Below are positions 1 through 9,719 of a stretch of 64,000 nucleotides of DNA, one piece after another. Position 1 is the stretch's first letter, and each line of letters begins with the position of its first letter. A model generated the notes under the pieces. It saw only the letters and a program-made list of their open reading frames with translations, searched no databases and had not been told where the DNA came from. Origin of the DNA: Anaerococcus pacaensis 9403502 (GTDB lineage Bacteria > Bacillota > Clostridia > Tissierellales > Peptoniphilaceae). A program made the position numbers and the translations under genes. The stretch covers positions 679,269 through 743,268 of the forward strand of contig HG326663.1 of assembly GCA_000308255.3 (NCBI GenBank). Reading direction: 5' to 3'.

Positions 1-2
1 CT

Positions 3-551
3 GATGGAGTAATCCTTGAAGGGATGGAAGCTGGCGGCCATTTATCAAAAGCAACCACTATGGCAAGTCTCATGCCAGTAGTTGCATCTACATCTTTACC
101 AGTAGTAGCTGCAGGTGGTATAGCCGATGGAGCTCAAATACTTGCAGCCCAAATCATGGGAGCTGCTGGGGTACAAATGGGAACAAGATTCTTAGTAGCT
201 GATGAATGTGAAGTCCACGACGGCTTTAAAGACGCTATCATCGAAGCCAAGGAATACGAAACTGATATCACCGGTAATCTTGCCGGAGATCCTGTTAGAC
301 AAATTGCAAATGACATGACCAAAACCAGTCTAGAATACGAAAGACGCGGGGCAGGCCCAGATGAATTTGTAGAATTATACGCTGGCACCTTATCTCGTGC
401 AGTATTTGAAGGCGATAGAACTACTGGTTCGATGATGGCAGGTATAGCCATTGGCATGATAGATAAAAAGCAAAGTGTAGCAGAAATTTTCGAAGAATTA
501 GAAAATGAATATAACCAAGCTTTTGCAAATACGAAAGATGCGAAATTTTAA
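3..551 (+). CDS. fabK: Enoyl-ACP reductase II (FabK), 3' part only
   Basis: This is the C-terminal part of an FMN-dependent enoyl-[acyl carrier protein] reductase of the FabK / nitronate-monooxygenase TIM-barrel family, which performs the last reduction of each fatty acid elongation cycle. The gene enters from the left edge in the frame that begins at base 3; no start is in the window. Visible family signatures are EGMEAGGH (residues 6-13 of the fragment), the phosphate-binding VVAAGGIADG and MGTRFLVADE. FabK rather than nitronate monooxygenase is inferred from these motifs. A strong hairpin follows the stop. The upstream partner genes cannot be seen. Confidence 0.85.
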   Translation, partial: DGVILEGMEAGGHLSKATTMASLMPVVASTSLPVVAAGGIADGAQILAAQIMGAAGVQMGTRFLVADECEVHDGFKDAIIEAKEYETDITGNLAGDPVRQIANDMTKTSLEYERRGAGPDEFVELYAGTLSRAVFEGDRTTGSMMAGIAIGMIDKKQSVAEIFEELENEYNQAFANTKDAKF

Positions 552-580
552 AAACAGCCTAATCTATAGGCTGTTTTCTT
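551..580 (+). terminator. Terminator of fabK
   Basis: An 11-bp perfect stem (AAAACAGCCTA / TAGGCTGTTTT) with a 5-base loop, directly after the fabK stop. The same bases contain the ancestral stop codon of the converging pseudogene (559-561 read on the minus strand), so hairpin and gene end are shared. Confidence 0.85.
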
Positions 581-1306
581 CTGTCAGGTATCTTTGCTAC
601 AAATAACAAACCATAAGTCAGGCATGTCAAAGCAAAGAGTATATATAATGGATTATATTCAAATGGTGTATTAGCAAGGCCCACTAGGTTGGCCACAGAG
701 TGGACAATGATGACCTATGATATTTGCTCTCTTATAATGTAGCCAAGCAAGTATTAGACCTATAACAAAGGCATACATCACTTGATTGATTATACCATGT
801 AGGCTGGCAAATATATATGTAGAATCGAAGCAGTAGGTGAGAACTCCTTGGGCAGGTTATCAAAAATCTACATACTAACTCCTCAGTAATAGGTCCAAGT
901 ATTATAAAATCTATCAATAATACTACTATATCAAGATTTGATGTAACACCAAATTCTCTAAAGTACTCACTATAGGCCATATTAGAATCAAATTGATTAG
1001 CTACTAAAAATAGCAATATGTTACGAATAATAGCCACTATTAGCGGCAGGCCAATGACAAGGATTATGAGCATCCACCAATCATTTTTCAAAGGCCCATA
1101 AGAGATGTGGCCTGTTATTGGATCGTTGTTGATTCTTTTGGCCACAATCACTAATCTAATAATGCAGGCGATAGTATCTTCATAAATGTATTCGGCACTT
1201 TCACTAACTTGAAGGCCTGAGATACAAATTTGCCCTATAGTAATGGTAGCAGCATTAAAAAATCCATAGACCGCTATTATTGCTAATACATATAATATCT
1301 TTTCAT
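559..1306 (-). pseudogene. Frameshifted CPBP (CAAX/Abi) membrane protease
   Basis: This is a decayed paralog of the protease gene next to it. Read on the minus strand, its original ATG would overlap the neighbour's stop as ATGA (1303-1306), but that frame stops after seven codons. The homologous reading continues in another frame (EKILYVLAIIAVYGFF), through the protease motif ITEELVCR near 890-870. It then shifts again near 840-870 to YIFASLHGIINQ and GLILAWLHYK. A further shift near 690 leads to HSVANLVGLANTPF and ends at 559-561. Three frameshifts, plus missing residues after the EE motif, argue against function. Sequencing error at all three sites is possible but unlikely. Confidence 0.8.
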
Positions 1307-2052
1307 TTATTTTTTACTATATCATAAAAGAATTTAGCGCCTATGAAAATGCAAATAATTAGAACCCAGCCCATGTATACTGCATATTGAGGGAAAAAGG
1401 CTGTTATCATTGCCCCTAGATTGTTTACAAGGTGCACTATTATAGCATCTGTAATATTTTGCTTGTAATAATAAACTGCCGCTAGTACCATACCTAGGAT
1501 AAAGGTGTTGACGGTTTGAAGTAAGTTCATATGGTATAAACCAAATAATAGACCATTTAGGAAAATTGTAAGGCCTACGCCATATATTTTGTGGGTCTCT
1601 TCAAATACATAGCCTCTAAATAAATATTCTTCCATAATAGGTGCAATGATAACTATTGCTATAAATACAATCACTTGCTCTAAGGTATTATTAGCTGCAG
1701 TTGCTTGTTCAACCATATCAAGACTCATCTGTACCAAAAGCGTATTTTCAAATATCTTCATTACAGCTGAGATAATTAGATTACCTAAACCTAGGGTAGC
1801 AAGACCTATAAAAATCATCTTCCAAGACCCATCGGTAAAGCCTCTAGTCTTTACATACTCGCCTGATGTCTCCTTCTTTTTCTTTCTTATAATAAAGTAT
1901 GTAGCTATAGACATAACTAGTTGAGATGCTAATAAAGCATATAATGCTAGCGATGGATGGGTTGATAGACCAAGGGCTGCTAGTACTAAACCTACTACAA
2001 AAGTGAGTAACAATATTCCTATCAGTACTCCAACTATTTTTAAAAATCTCAT
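1303..2052 (-). CDS. CPBP family intramembrane glutamic endopeptidase
   Basis: A 249-residue multi-pass membrane protein of the CPBP (CAAX protease and bacteriocin-processing, Abi) family. The three family motifs are present: EEYLFRG, FGLYHMN and HLVNN; these carry the glutamates, arginine and histidines of the membrane-embedded active site. The N-terminus is a hydrophobic segment (GVLIGILLLTFVVGLVLAAL). I chose the ATG at 2052 because GGAGG lies 7 bases upstream; an in-frame ATG at 2079 lies upstream of that Shine-Dalgarno sequence and inside a parS-like palindrome. The substrate is unknown; relatives process prenylated proteins or give immunity to bacteriocins. A broken paralog follows it. 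Confidence 0.85.
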   Translation of the reverse strand: MRFLKIVGVLIGILLLTFVVGLVLAALGLSTHPSLALYALLASQLVMSIATYFIIRKKKKETSGEYVKTRGFTDGSWKMIFIGLATLGLGNLIISAVMKIFENTLLVQMSLDMVEQATAANNTLEQVIVFIAIVIIAPIMEEYLFRGYVFEETHKIYGVGLTIFLNGLLFGLYHMNLLQTVNTFILGMVLAAVYYYKQNITDAIIVHLVNNLGAMITAFFPQYAVYMGWVLIICIFIGAKFFYDIVKNK

Positions 2053-2062
2053 ACATTTCCTC

Positions 2063-2078
2063 CGTTTCATGTGAAACA
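2063..2078. promoter_or_regulatory. parS-like site 1
   Basis: CGTTTCATGTGAAACA matches the ParB/Spo0J consensus TGTTTCACGTGAAACA at 14 of 16 positions and contains the perfect 14-bp palindrome GTTTCATGTGAAAC. It lies just upstream of the CPBP protease start, about 19 kb left of oriC. Confidence 0.6.
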
Positions 2079-2305
2079 TTAATCCATGATTTTATACCCA
2101 GTTTATATTAGTTTAATTTATTTAATATAAAGAATTTATAAAATTTTAAAGAAGCCTTCTCAAGTTTATGTTATTAGTAACTCTATCTCAGTAAAATATA
2201 TGCCACGCTTTGACTATAGACCCCGTATCATGATTGGTATTGATAAACGATATTATCTTTAGGTTATATATGGCATAGCTATAATACGATATGACAATAA
2301 ATAAA

Positions 2306-2327
2306 AAGAACCCTATAGCGGATTCTT
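2306..2327 (-). terminator. Terminator of the mnmE-mnmG-rsmG unit
   Basis: On the minus strand an 8-bp stem (AAGAATCC / GGGTTCTT, one G-T pair) encloses GCTATA and is followed by a T-rich run. The rsmG stop codon lies in the loop. Confidence 0.65.
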
Positions 2328-2936
2328 CTTTGGTAGGTTCTTGCCCCTAGGGTATTTAGCTTTAGTAGGGTGGACCTTCCTGATAATAATATTAACTCTA
2401 GTATCATCACCCAGCATAAATCGGTCAATTTTTTCTACTTCTCCGCCAAGGACTTTAATAGCATTACTAGCTTCGTCTAATTCTATATCAGCCTTTGGTC
2501 CCTTGAGAGCGATAAATATACCACCTGGTTTTACAAAAGGCAAGCAGTATTCAGATAGGGTAGATAGATTTGCAACCGCTCTTGATACCACCACATCAAA
2601 TGTTTCACGTGAATCAAAGTCTTCAGCCCTCACATGGATAGCACGTGCATTGTCTAATCCAATCTTTTCTATGACTTCATTCATATAATTCACTTTTTTA
2701 TTTACGCTATCTATCAACGTAAGATCAATATCTTTCTCGATGGCTAAAGGTATGCCAGGAAAGCCAGCTCCTGCTCCAACGTCTAGGACTTTATTTCCTT
2801 CCTTTATATAAGGCATTACAGAAAGTGAATCTTCAAAGTGTTTTACTTGTATCTCATCTGGGTCGGTAATAGTGGTAAGATTGGTATGCTCATTTACTTC
2901 TAATAGATAGTCTTTAAATATTTGATATTTATCCAC
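2313..2936 (-). CDS. rsmG: 16S rRNA (guanine527-N7)-methyltransferase RsmG
   Basis: A 207-residue SAM-dependent methyltransferase that makes m7G527 in the 530 loop of 16S rRNA. Visible are the GidB N-terminal signature ([20 protein letters not shown], residues 18-37), the SAM-binding loop [16 protein letters not shown] and VVSRAVA followed by [15 protein letters not shown]. The N-terminus is about 30 residues shorter than in Bacillus. The start overlaps the mnmG end by 8 bases, so translation is probably coupled. The coding sequence carries a parS-like site at 2601. Order mnmE-mnmG-rsmG is the conserved origin-proximal order, but the noc-parA-parB genes that often follow are absent here. Confidence 0.95.
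   Translation of the reverse strand: MDKYQIFKDYLLEVNEHTNLTTITDPDEIQVKHFEDSLSVMPYIKEGNKVLDVGAGAGFPGIPLAIEKDIDLTLIDSVNKKVNYMNEVIEKIGLDNARAIHVRAEDFDSRETFDVVVSRAVANLSTLSEYCLPFVKPGGIFIALKGPKADIELDEASNAIKVLGGEVEKIDRFMLGDDTRVNIIIRKVHPTKAKYPRGKNLPKKNPL
2601..2616. promoter_or_regulatory. parS-like site 2, inside rsmG
   Basis: TGTTTCACGTGAATCA matches 15 of 16 positions of the ParB-binding consensus, with the central CACGTG intact. Bacillus subtilis also has parS sites inside origin-proximal genes. Confidence 0.75.
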
Positions 2937-4821
2937 TTAACTCTCCTGTCTTTAGTCTTATCAGTAATACGTTGATATCAGCTGGGGTCACACCTGAGAT
3001 TCGGCTGGCTTGACCAACTGACCCTGGGTGGATTTCATTTAGTTTTGCTATAGCTTCATTTTTTAGGCCAGGTACCTTAGCATAGTTAAAATCTGCTGGT
3101 AGCTTTTGGTTTTCTAGCTTTTTGAACTTTTCGATGTCAGCCATTTGCTTGGCTATATAGCCTTCGTATTTGATTTCAGTTTGTACTTGGATTTGTTGGA
3201 ACTTTGGTAGATTGGGTCTATCTGGGTCAAAGGCTTCTAGCATGAAATAATCAATTTCCGGTCTTTTCAGTACATCGTATAAGCTAACTCCAGTTACAAT
3301 TGGATTTGATCCAAGCTCTTCTAGTTTTAAATTTGTTTCACGAGTTGGGGTTAGAATTATTTGACGTAGACGGTCTTTTTCAGCCTCTATTGCTTCATAT
3401 TTTGCCAGCATCTTTTGATATCTTTCCTCACTTGCCAGACCTATATTATAGGCGCGTTCTGTAAGTCTTTTATCCGCATTGTCTTGGCGAAGTGTAAGTC
3501 TATATTCACAGCGGCTAGTCATCATACGATATGGTTCATTAGTACCCTTGGTAACTAGGTCATCGATTAGCACACCAATATAAGCATCTGAGCGGTCTAG
3601 TATAAATGGATCTTCTCCCTTTATTTTTAGCGCTGCATTTATACCAGCGATTAGACCTTGGCCAGCAGCTTCTTCGTAGCCTGATGAGCCGTTGATTTGC
3701 CCTGCAAAGTATAGACCGGAATAAGTTTTTGATTCTAGAGTAAGATTTAGGTCTCTAGTATCTATCATATCGTATTCGATAGCATATGCGGGGCGCATAA
3801 TTTTTGCATTCTCAAGTCCAATTATAGTCTTATAGAATTCCATTTGCACTTCTTGTGGCATGGATGAAGATACACCTTGGACATAGATTTCATCGGTAGA
3901 TAAAGATTCTGGTTCTAGGAAGACTTGGTGGATATCCCTGTCTGGGAAGCGAATCATTTTATCTTCGATAGATGGACAATATCTTGGGCCGACACCTTTA
4001 ATATCGCCACCATATATAGGGGAGCGGTCAATATTATCCATGATAATTTCTTTTGTCTTTTCAGTTGTGTATGTTAAATAGCAATTGTGTTGGACACGGT
4101 CTGAAAAATCTTCTCCTTCATTGGAAAAGGAAAAAGGTATGATTTCTGGATCGCCAGGTTGAACTTCAGTTTTAGAAAAATCTATTGTTTTACGATCTAT
4201 ACGGGCTGGCGTTCCGGTTTTAAAACGACGAAGGCCAAAGCCCATTTCTTTTAAGCTACCAGATAGGTAGGTGGCTGCAGAGAGTCCATGAGGGCCAGAT
4301 GATTTTTGGTATTCTCCAATAAGAATTTTGCCGTTAAGGTAAGTGCCAGTACAAACAATGATTGCCTTACAAGGAAAGATTGCTCCTTCGAGTGTTTCAC
4401 ATGAAACAACTCTACCATCATCATAATTTATCTTATCTACTTCTTGTTCAAAGATTTCGATGTTAGGTTCGTCTTCTAGGACCTTTTTCATTACCTCATG
4501 GTATTTTCTTTTGTCAGCTTGCACACGTAGTGAATGAACTGCTGGCCCCTTAGATGTATTTAGCATCCTAGATTGGATAAAGGTTTGGTCGATGACCTTA
4601 CCCATCTCACCACCTAGGGCATCAATCTCACGAACTATATGGCCCTTGCCAGTACCACCAATATTAGGATTACATGGCATGTCTGCAATTGATTCTAGGG
4701 ATGTTGTGAGTATTAGAGTTTTCATGCCTAATCGTGCTGCAGCAAGACCTGCCTCACAACCTGCATGACCTGCACCAATTACTACTACATCGTATTCTTC
4801 TTGTATATATTTATTTTCCAA
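2929..4821 (-). CDS. mnmG: tRNA uridine-5-carboxymethylaminomethyl(34) synthesis protein MnmG
   Basis: FAD-dependent partner of MnmE; together they install the 5-carboxymethylaminomethyl group on wobble uridine 34 of several tRNAs. The Rossmann FAD motif [23 protein letters not shown] is at the N-terminus, [23 protein letters not shown] and the [20 protein letters not shown] signature follow, and the C-terminal helical domain ([23 protein letters not shown]) is complete. I chose the TTG at 4821: AAGGAG lies 7 bases upstream and the protein then starts ten residues before the FAD motif; a GTG at 4824 is also possible. Longer in-frame starts would lie deep inside mnmE. It overlaps mnmE by 11 bases and rsmG by 8. 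Confidence 0.95.
   Translation of the reverse strand: MENKYIQEEYDVVVIGAGHAGCEAGLAAARLGMKTLILTTSLESIADMPCNPNIGGTGKGHIVREIDALGGEMGKVIDQTFIQSRMLNTSKGPAVHSLRVQADKRKYHEVMKKVLEDEPNIEIFEQEVDKINYDDGRVVSCETLEGAIFPCKAIIVCTGTYLNGKILIGEYQKSSGPHGLSAATYLSGSLKEMGFGLRRFKTGTPARIDRKTIDFSKTEVQPGDPEIIPFSFSNEGEDFSDRVQHNCYLTYTTEKTKEIIMDNIDRSPIYGGDIKGVGPRYCPSIEDKMIRFPDRDIHQVFLEPESLSTDEIYVQGVSSSMPQEVQMEFYKTIIGLENAKIMRPAYAIEYDMIDTRDLNLTLESKTYSGLYFAGQINGSSGYEEAAGQGLIAGINAALKIKGEDPFILDRSDAYIGVLIDDLVTKGTNEPYRMMTSRCEYRLTLRQDNADKRLTERAYNIGLASEERYQKMLAKYEAIEAEKDRLRQIILTPTRETNLKLEELGSNPIVTGVSLYDVLKRPEIDYFMLEAFDPDRPNLPKFQQIQVQTEIKYEGYIAKQMADIEKFKKLENQKLPADFNYAKVPGLKNEAIAKLNEIHPGSVGQASRISGVTPADINVLLIRLKTGELSG
4393..4408. promoter_or_regulatory. 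parS-like site 3, inside mnmG
   Basis: TGTTTCACATGAAACA matches 15 of 16 positions of the ParB/Spo0J consensus; both six-base arms (TGTTTC/GAAACA) are perfect. Confidence 0.7.
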
Positions 4822-6175
4822 CACAAAACTCCTTAAAAACCTTGTCCATGATTTCATCTGAAACAGAATCACCAATGATAAGCCCTAAGTCGTCATATGA
4901 CCCACGTAGGTCAACATCGACAAGCTCTAGTGGAATACCCATATTGATATCAGCCAGTGATGAGTTTAACTTTTCTCTAGCAGAATTTAATAGGCGCTCG
5001 TGGCGGGTATTGGTGATAAGAATTGATTCACGATTTATCTCAGATGTATCAAATATATCAGTAATGGTATCTTCTAATCTATCGATGCCAATATTTTCTG
5101 TCATAGAAGTTTCGATAATTGGAAGTCCAATTTCTACTACAGACCTATCAAAGGCACCTACTAGGTCATTTTTATTTAATATAATAATGGCATTTTTGCC
5201 TTCAATTAAATCAAGGATTCTTTGATCTTCTTCATCAAATGCACGAGATGAATCAAATAGGGCAATGATTAAATCTGAACTTTGGCTAAGCTCAATAGAC
5301 TTATCAACACCAATTTTTTCGACTATATCCTCAGTATCTCGGATACCTGCTGTATCATTTATCTTTAGTGTAAAAGAACCTAAATTAATATATTCACTGA
5401 TAAGGTCACGAGTAGTCCCTGGGATGTCTGTAACTATAGCACGATTTTCGCGCAGTAGCGCATTTAATAGGGAAGACTTGCCTACATTTGGCTTGCCGAT
5501 AATGGTAGTGTTGATCCCATCTTTAATAATCTTTCCTTTATTAGAGGTATTTAATAGCTTGTCAATCTTTACCTTGGCTTCATCCATAAAGCTAATTATT
5601 TCATCTGGGGCTAGGTCCTCGCCATCTTCTGTGAAATTAATAGAATATTCCAAGCGTGATAGGGCCTCGAGTAGAGATTTTCTAATCGAATCAATCTCAT
5701 CTTTAAGGGAACCCTTTAGCTGATTGATCCCCTGAGCCTGGCTCATGTCATTAGTTGAATTGATGATATCAAGTACAGCCTCAGCTTGGGAAAGGTCGAT
5801 TCGCCCATTTAGGAAGGCACGCTTGGTAAATTCACCTGGCTCTGCAAGGACTGCACCCTCATCTAGGACTAAATTTAAAATCTTTTTTACAGATATAAAT
5901 GACCCATGACAGTTGATTTCTACTATATCTTCACGAGTATAGGTCGATGGACCTGCCATAAAGTTTACCATGACCTCATCTATGACTTCTTCGCCTGCTA
6001 CGATATTGCCGTAGCGCATCTTGCGATTGTCAGTTTCTCTATCGATTGGCCCACCATGGATAGGCCTAAAAATTTTATCAATTATTTCTTTACTCTTATC
6101 TCCACTCATCCTCACAATGGATATACCACCGGTACCTGTAGGAGTGGAAATAGCTGCTATTGTTGCTTCACTCAT
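4811..6175 (-). CDS. mnmE: tRNA uridine-5-carboxymethylaminomethyl(34) synthesis GTPase MnmE
   Basis: GTPase that works with MnmG in wobble-uridine modification. The 454-residue protein has the N-terminal folate-binding TrmE domain ([21 protein letters not shown]), a helical domain, an inserted G domain with [15 protein letters not shown] (G1), DIPGTTRD (G2), NDTAGIRDT (G3) and NKND (G4), and the C-terminal FCVGK, the family's CxGK motif whose cysteine is needed for modification. The ATG at 6175 was chosen because AAAGGAAA precedes it and the protein then starts just before the conserved TIAAIST. No other promoter is evident between it and rsmG. Confidence 0.95.
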   Translation of the reverse strand: MSEATIAAISTPTGTGGISIVRMSGDKSKEIIDKIFRPIHGGPIDRETDNRKMRYGNIVAGEEVIDEVMVNFMAGPSTYTREDIVEINCHGSFISVKKILNLVLDEGAVLAEPGEFTKRAFLNGRIDLSQAEAVLDIINSTNDMSQAQGINQLKGSLKDEIDSIRKSLLEALSRLEYSINFTEDGEDLAPDEIISFMDEAKVKIDKLLNTSNKGKIIKDGINTTIIGKPNVGKSSLLNALLRENRAIVTDIPGTTRDLISEYINLGSFTLKINDTAGIRDTEDIVEKIGVDKSIELSQSSDLIIALFDSSRAFDEEDQRILDLIEGKNAIIILNKNDLVGAFDRSVVEIGLPIIETSMTENIGIDRLEDTITDIFDTSEINRESILITNTRHERLLNSAREKLNSSLADINMGIPLELVDVDLRGSYDDLGLIIGDSVSDEIMDKVFKEFCVGK

Positions 6176-6294
6176 TATATTTCCTTTCGTATATCCACGT
6201 CTTTGACCCGTGGTTTGTAACATAAAGATTATAGTGGAAAATATGTAAAAGTCAATGTTTATAGGCGTAGTTTAGTGGTTTATCATAATAAATA

Positions 6295-6324
6295 GTTGCA
6301 AAAAGGTTACAATAGTCTTATAAT
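6295..6324 (+). promoter_or_regulatory. Promoter of the first thioredoxin-like surface gene, with a WalR-like box
   Basis: TTGCAA (6296-6301) and TATAAT (6319-6324) are 17 bases apart. The minus strand of 6295-6311 reads TGTAAC-CTTTT-TGCAAC, one base away from the WalR direct-repeat consensus TGTWAH-N5-TGTWAH, and covers the -35 element. The promoter is well supported; the regulator is inferred. Confidence 0.6.
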
Positions 6325-6352
6325 AATATCAATAAACTTTAAAGGAGTAAAA

Positions 6353-7909
6353 ATGACATATAAAACAAAGAAAGCTCTAGCCCTAGCACTTGCCTTTGGC
6401 CTTGTAGTACCAAATGCCTATGCGGCTGAAAATGAAGAATCGACTGAACTTACTACATCAACAGAAATCACAGAAACCACAGTAACAACCGAAACTACAG
6501 AAAATTCAGAAGAAGAAACTTCGCTTACAAATGCAGATGATGAGAGCGCAGTTATTCTTGAAGATGATACAGAAGATACAGAGGATCTAGCAGACAAAGA
6601 TGAGAAACTAGCTGACAAAGAAGAAGAACCATCAGAAGAGAAACTAAGCGCAGCCCATGCACCTAAAACATTCAAGGTAAATGGCCTTGAAAAAGAGATT
6701 AGAAATATCCTTATCAAAGATGCTAGTGGCCAAGCTAAAGCCTATGTAATCGGCCTAAAAGACCTAGCAAATGCAGTAGCATCAAGTGACCTAAACTTTG
6801 ATATAGTATCAATCGATGGCCTAAATGTGACCCTTACTACTGGCCTTGACTATGCTGGCGGCCAAAATGTAATCCCAGCAGATGATGAGCTTGCCTTAGC
6901 TAATATTGAGCAAGTAGAAGCCAATGTTACTATCGATGGTGAAAGCCAAAAAGTAGAAGCCTACCTAATCAATGGAGAGCTTTTCTTTAGAGGCTCTCAA
7001 ATATCAAACGCCCTAGGCTATAGATTTAGATCTAACTTTGAAAACTCATCAGAAATGCTATTTGATAAGGCAGCATCAGATATAGCTGTACCAACAATTG
7101 ATGAAATCAATGCTCAAATTGCTAAAGCAGAATACTCAATTATCTACAACTGGGGACCATGGTGCCCATATTCTAGAGCAAGTCTACCACACATGGAAGA
7201 TCTAGCATCTGTTATCAAGGCATCTGGCAAGGACATCCAAGTCCTAAGCTTTATCGACAGATCATCTGATTATTCTAAGGCAGAACTAGAAGGTCTTTAC
7301 AAAAACAGCGTGAGAAACTGGGTAGAATTTGGTACCAGCAATGAAATCAACAAGCAGCTAAATAGCCTCCATCAAGCTGATATCACAGGCGTGCCAACTG
7401 TATTTATAGTAGATAGAAACGGCAAAAAAGTGGGCCAAGACCTCAGCCACTATTACGGCCAATATGAAGATCTTTTAAAAGAAAAAGCAAATCTTGACAA
7501 TGAAGCCTTTGACGAAAAATACTACAACGATGACAATTGGCTAGACACCTACAAGGAAATCTTTGCAATCGTAGCTCACGACTACCTAAGCTATGAGTTT
7601 GAAGGCGAAAAAGTAAAACTTGCTGACGAAAAAGCTGAAGTAGACGATGACCTTGTAGTTAAAGAAGACGACGAGAATGATGAAGCAGTAGACAAGGAAG
7701 AAGAAGAAAAAGTAGACGTTAAAAAAGAAGAGAAAAAAGAAGAAACAAAAGTAGATAAAAAGGAAGAAAAGAAAGAAACTAAGGGCTTTGATCCAGCTAG
7801 CAAAAATAAGAGTGCAACAAACCCAAGCACTGGTGTAACTGGACTTACAAGCATAGCTCTCCTTGCAGGAGCTAGTGCCCTTATCCTACACAAAACTAAA
7901 AGAGACTAG
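6353..7909 (+). CDS. Secreted thioredoxin-like wall protein with CxxS site (paralog 1)
   Basis: A 518-residue exported protein. A signal peptide (residues 1-24, ending NAYA) precedes a Thr/Glu-rich acidic linker (25-100). Next is a domain resembling copper-amine-oxidase N-terminal stalk repeats (about 105-240; GLKDLANAVASSDLNFD). A thioredoxin-like fold follows (about 250-400), with WGPWCPYS at 268-274 and the cis-proline TGVPTVFIVD. The second active-site cysteine is serine (C271xxS274), so it is not a standard dithiol oxidoreductase. A Lys/Glu stalk leads to NPSTG (490-494), a hydrophobic segment and HKTKRD, a sortase-type tail. The ATG at 6353 has AAAGGAG 6 bases upstream. Function unknown; it heads a family of four. 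Confidence 0.8.
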   Translation: MTYKTKKALALALAFGLVVPNAYAAENEESTELTTSTEITETTVTTETTENSEEETSLTNADDESAVILEDDTEDTEDLADKDEKLADKEEEPSEEKLSAAHAPKTFKVNGLEKEIRNILIKDASGQAKAYVIGLKDLANAVASSDLNFDIVSIDGLNVTLTTGLDYAGGQNVIPADDELALANIEQVEANVTIDGESQKVEAYLINGELFFRGSQISNALGYRFRSNFENSSEMLFDKAASDIAVPTIDEINAQIAKAEYSIIYNWGPWCPYSRASLPHMEDLASVIKASGKDIQVLSFIDRSSDYSKAELEGLYKNSVRNWVEFGTSNEINKQLNSLHQADITGVPTVFIVDRNGKKVGQDLSHYYGQYEDLLKEKANLDNEAFDEKYYNDDNWLDTYKEIFAIVAHDYLSYEFEGEKVKLADEKAEVDDDLVVKEDDENDEAVDKEEEEKVDVKKEEKKEETKVDKKEEKKETKGFDPASKNKSATNPSTGVTGLTSIALLAGASALILHKTKRD

Positions 7910-7915
7910 TGATTA

Positions 7916-7940
7916 AAGACAGCTACGGCTGTCTTTTTTT
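7916..7940 (+). terminator. Terminator after paralog 1
   Basis: AAGACAGC / GCTGTCTT, an 8-bp stem with a 4-base loop, followed by seven or more T. Confidence 0.9.
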
Positions 7941-8032
7941 GCCTTATAAAATGAAAAATTTAACAAAATTAACTTGTATTGTATTGGCCAAAAGTGATAA
8001 GATATCTGTAATAATATTATGAGGAGAAGTAT

Positions 8033-9601
8033 ATGAAAAAAACAAATGTCCTAGCCCTAGCACTAGCTGCTGGCCTTATCCTACCAATGGCCAATGTAGA
8101 AGCTGGCTCTCTAGCAGATGACAATTTCTTAGATTTCCTAGATTCTATGGAAGTTGGGGAAGAAAGAGAGGTAGAAATTACTCTTGAACCTGATAGCCCG
8201 CTAATCACTTCAACAACAGTAGTAGAAGAAAAAGAAGACGAAGTTGAAACTGAGGAAACTGACGAAGCTCAAAAAGTGGAAGAAACAGATGAACAATCTG
8301 AAGAAGACATAAAAACAAAAGAACAAGAAATAGTAGATATGCTAAATAAAAGTACCGAAAAAATCTGTGGCTTAGACGAAGACTGCCTACTAGAAGACAA
8401 TGGCTTAAGAGCGCAAGCTATCGAACAAGCTTATATATTTAACGGCAAATCCCTTCCAATCCAAACCATCCAAATCGTAGATGGAGAAAAGGGACCGGTA
8501 GCAAATGTAGTATCTATTCGCGAATATGCTTACATCCTAAATAACTCTGACCTACAATTTGACGTAAAAACTGATGGCAACAAATTCTACGTAGAAAAAG
8601 GCAAAAACTATAACGCTGGCACAACAAAAAAATTCCTAGCTGATGAACTTGCTAATGCTTATATCGAAGAATTTACCGGCTCAATTATCGTTGATGGCGT
8701 AGAAACAGAAGTAACAGGCTACATAGTAGATGGTGAGCCAATGATTCGTGCTTCTCTAATCTCAAATGCCCTAGACTTCCGCTTTAGAAATGATGTCAAA
8801 GACCAATCAAAACTTCTAATAAATAGCGACAAGTCTGACATAGCAGTGCCAACAGTAGAAGAACTTGATGAAGAAATCAAAAAGGCTGACTACACCCTCC
8901 TATTTAACTGGGGTCCATGGTGCCCATGGAGCAAGCATGAGCTTCCAATCATGGAACAATATGCCCAATACCTCATGGAACAAAGAGCTTACAATATCCA
9001 AGTCCTAGGACTTGTAAACAAATCCCAAAACTACACTAACGAAGAAATTAGCGTTCTGTTTGATAAGAACAAATCGATTTGGAAAAACTATGGTACAGAT
9101 GATGCCATCAATAAACACCTCAGTGAACTATTAGAATACAGACTAGCAGGCTTCCCAACAAGCTTTATCGTAGATAAAGACCTCAAAAAAGTAGGCGAGG
9201 AATTCTACACCTACTACGAAGAATTCATCAACCTATACCTAGCTGATAATCAAATCTCAGAAGACGAATACGAAGAGGGCAGTACCAAGGATGATGAAAT
9301 CAAAAGAGCTCTCTACTCCAACTTCCTAGACTATGCTATCAAGAAGAAAGAAGTAAAACTATCTGACCTTGAAACAAATGTACTGAAAGAAGTGAAAATA
9401 GACAATAAAGACAAGGCTGGCTGGGAAAAAGTAGAAAAAGATTTAAAAGCTTCAGAAACAAAAGAAGAAGTAAAGGAAAACAAGGCTCCAGCAAAGGCTG
9501 CAAAAGTAACAGACAACCCTAAGACAGGTGTAGGATCTGTAGCAGGCGCTATAGCAATGGCAGCAATTGCTGCAGCAGCACTTAAGAAAACAAAAAAATA
9601 G
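8033..9601 (+). CDS. Secreted thioredoxin-like wall protein with CxxS site (paralog 2)
   Basis: A 522-residue paralog of the preceding gene with the same layout. It has a signal peptide (1-24), acidic linker with a short cysteine pair (C112, C118), a stalk-like domain (about 130-260) and a thioredoxin-like domain with WGPWCPWS (C297xxS300) and cis-proline AGFPTSFIVD. The tail is NPKTG (495-499), a hydrophobic Ala-rich segment and KKTKK. GAGGAGA lies just upstream of the ATG. The shared cysteine-to-serine change shows it predates the duplication or is selected. It has its own terminator and probably its own promoter (TTGTAT 7974-7979, TAAGAT 7998-8003). Possible roles are surface thiol chemistry or a structural thioredoxin fold. 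Confidence 0.8.
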   Translation: MKKTNVLALALAAGLILPMANVEAGSLADDNFLDFLDSMEVGEEREVEITLEPDSPLITSTTVVEEKEDEVETEETDEAQKVEETDEQSEEDIKTKEQEIVDMLNKSTEKICGLDEDCLLEDNGLRAQAIEQAYIFNGKSLPIQTIQIVDGEKGPVANVVSIREYAYILNNSDLQFDVKTDGNKFYVEKGKNYNAGTTKKFLADELANAYIEEFTGSIIVDGVETEVTGYIVDGEPMIRASLISNALDFRFRNDVKDQSKLLINSDKSDIAVPTVEELDEEIKKADYTLLFNWGPWCPWSKHELPIMEQYAQYLMEQRAYNIQVLGLVNKSQNYTNEEISVLFDKNKSIWKNYGTDDAINKHLSELLEYRLAGFPTSFIVDKDLKKVGEEFYTYYEEFINLYLADNQISEDEYEEGSTKDDEIKRALYSNFLDYAIKKKEVKLSDLETNVLKEVKIDNKDKAGWEKVEKDLKASETKEEVKENKAPAKAAKVTDNPKTGVGSVAGAIAMAAIAAAALKKTKK

Positions 9602-9606
9602 TATTT

Positions 9607-9637
9607 AGCACCATAAGATTATGGTGCTTATTTTTTT
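9607..9637 (+). terminator. Terminator after paralog 2
   Basis: AGCACCATAA / TTATGGTGCT, a 10-bp stem with a 2-base loop, followed by seven T. Confidence 0.9.
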
Positions 9638-9719
9638 GAATTATGTAGTAAATGTATACAATTTGTAGAAAATATGCTAATATTAATTTGTGAAAATAAA
9701 CACATCTTAAGGAGAACAT

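Noticed and set aside
3341-3356. Fifth parS-like site in mnmG (TGTTTCACGAG half)
   Set aside because: Only one arm matches; the other arm is unrelated.
6418-6717. Antisense Ser/Val-rich ORF opposite the first surface protein
   Set aside because: Mirror of a Glu/Thr-rich coding stretch; no ribosome binding site.
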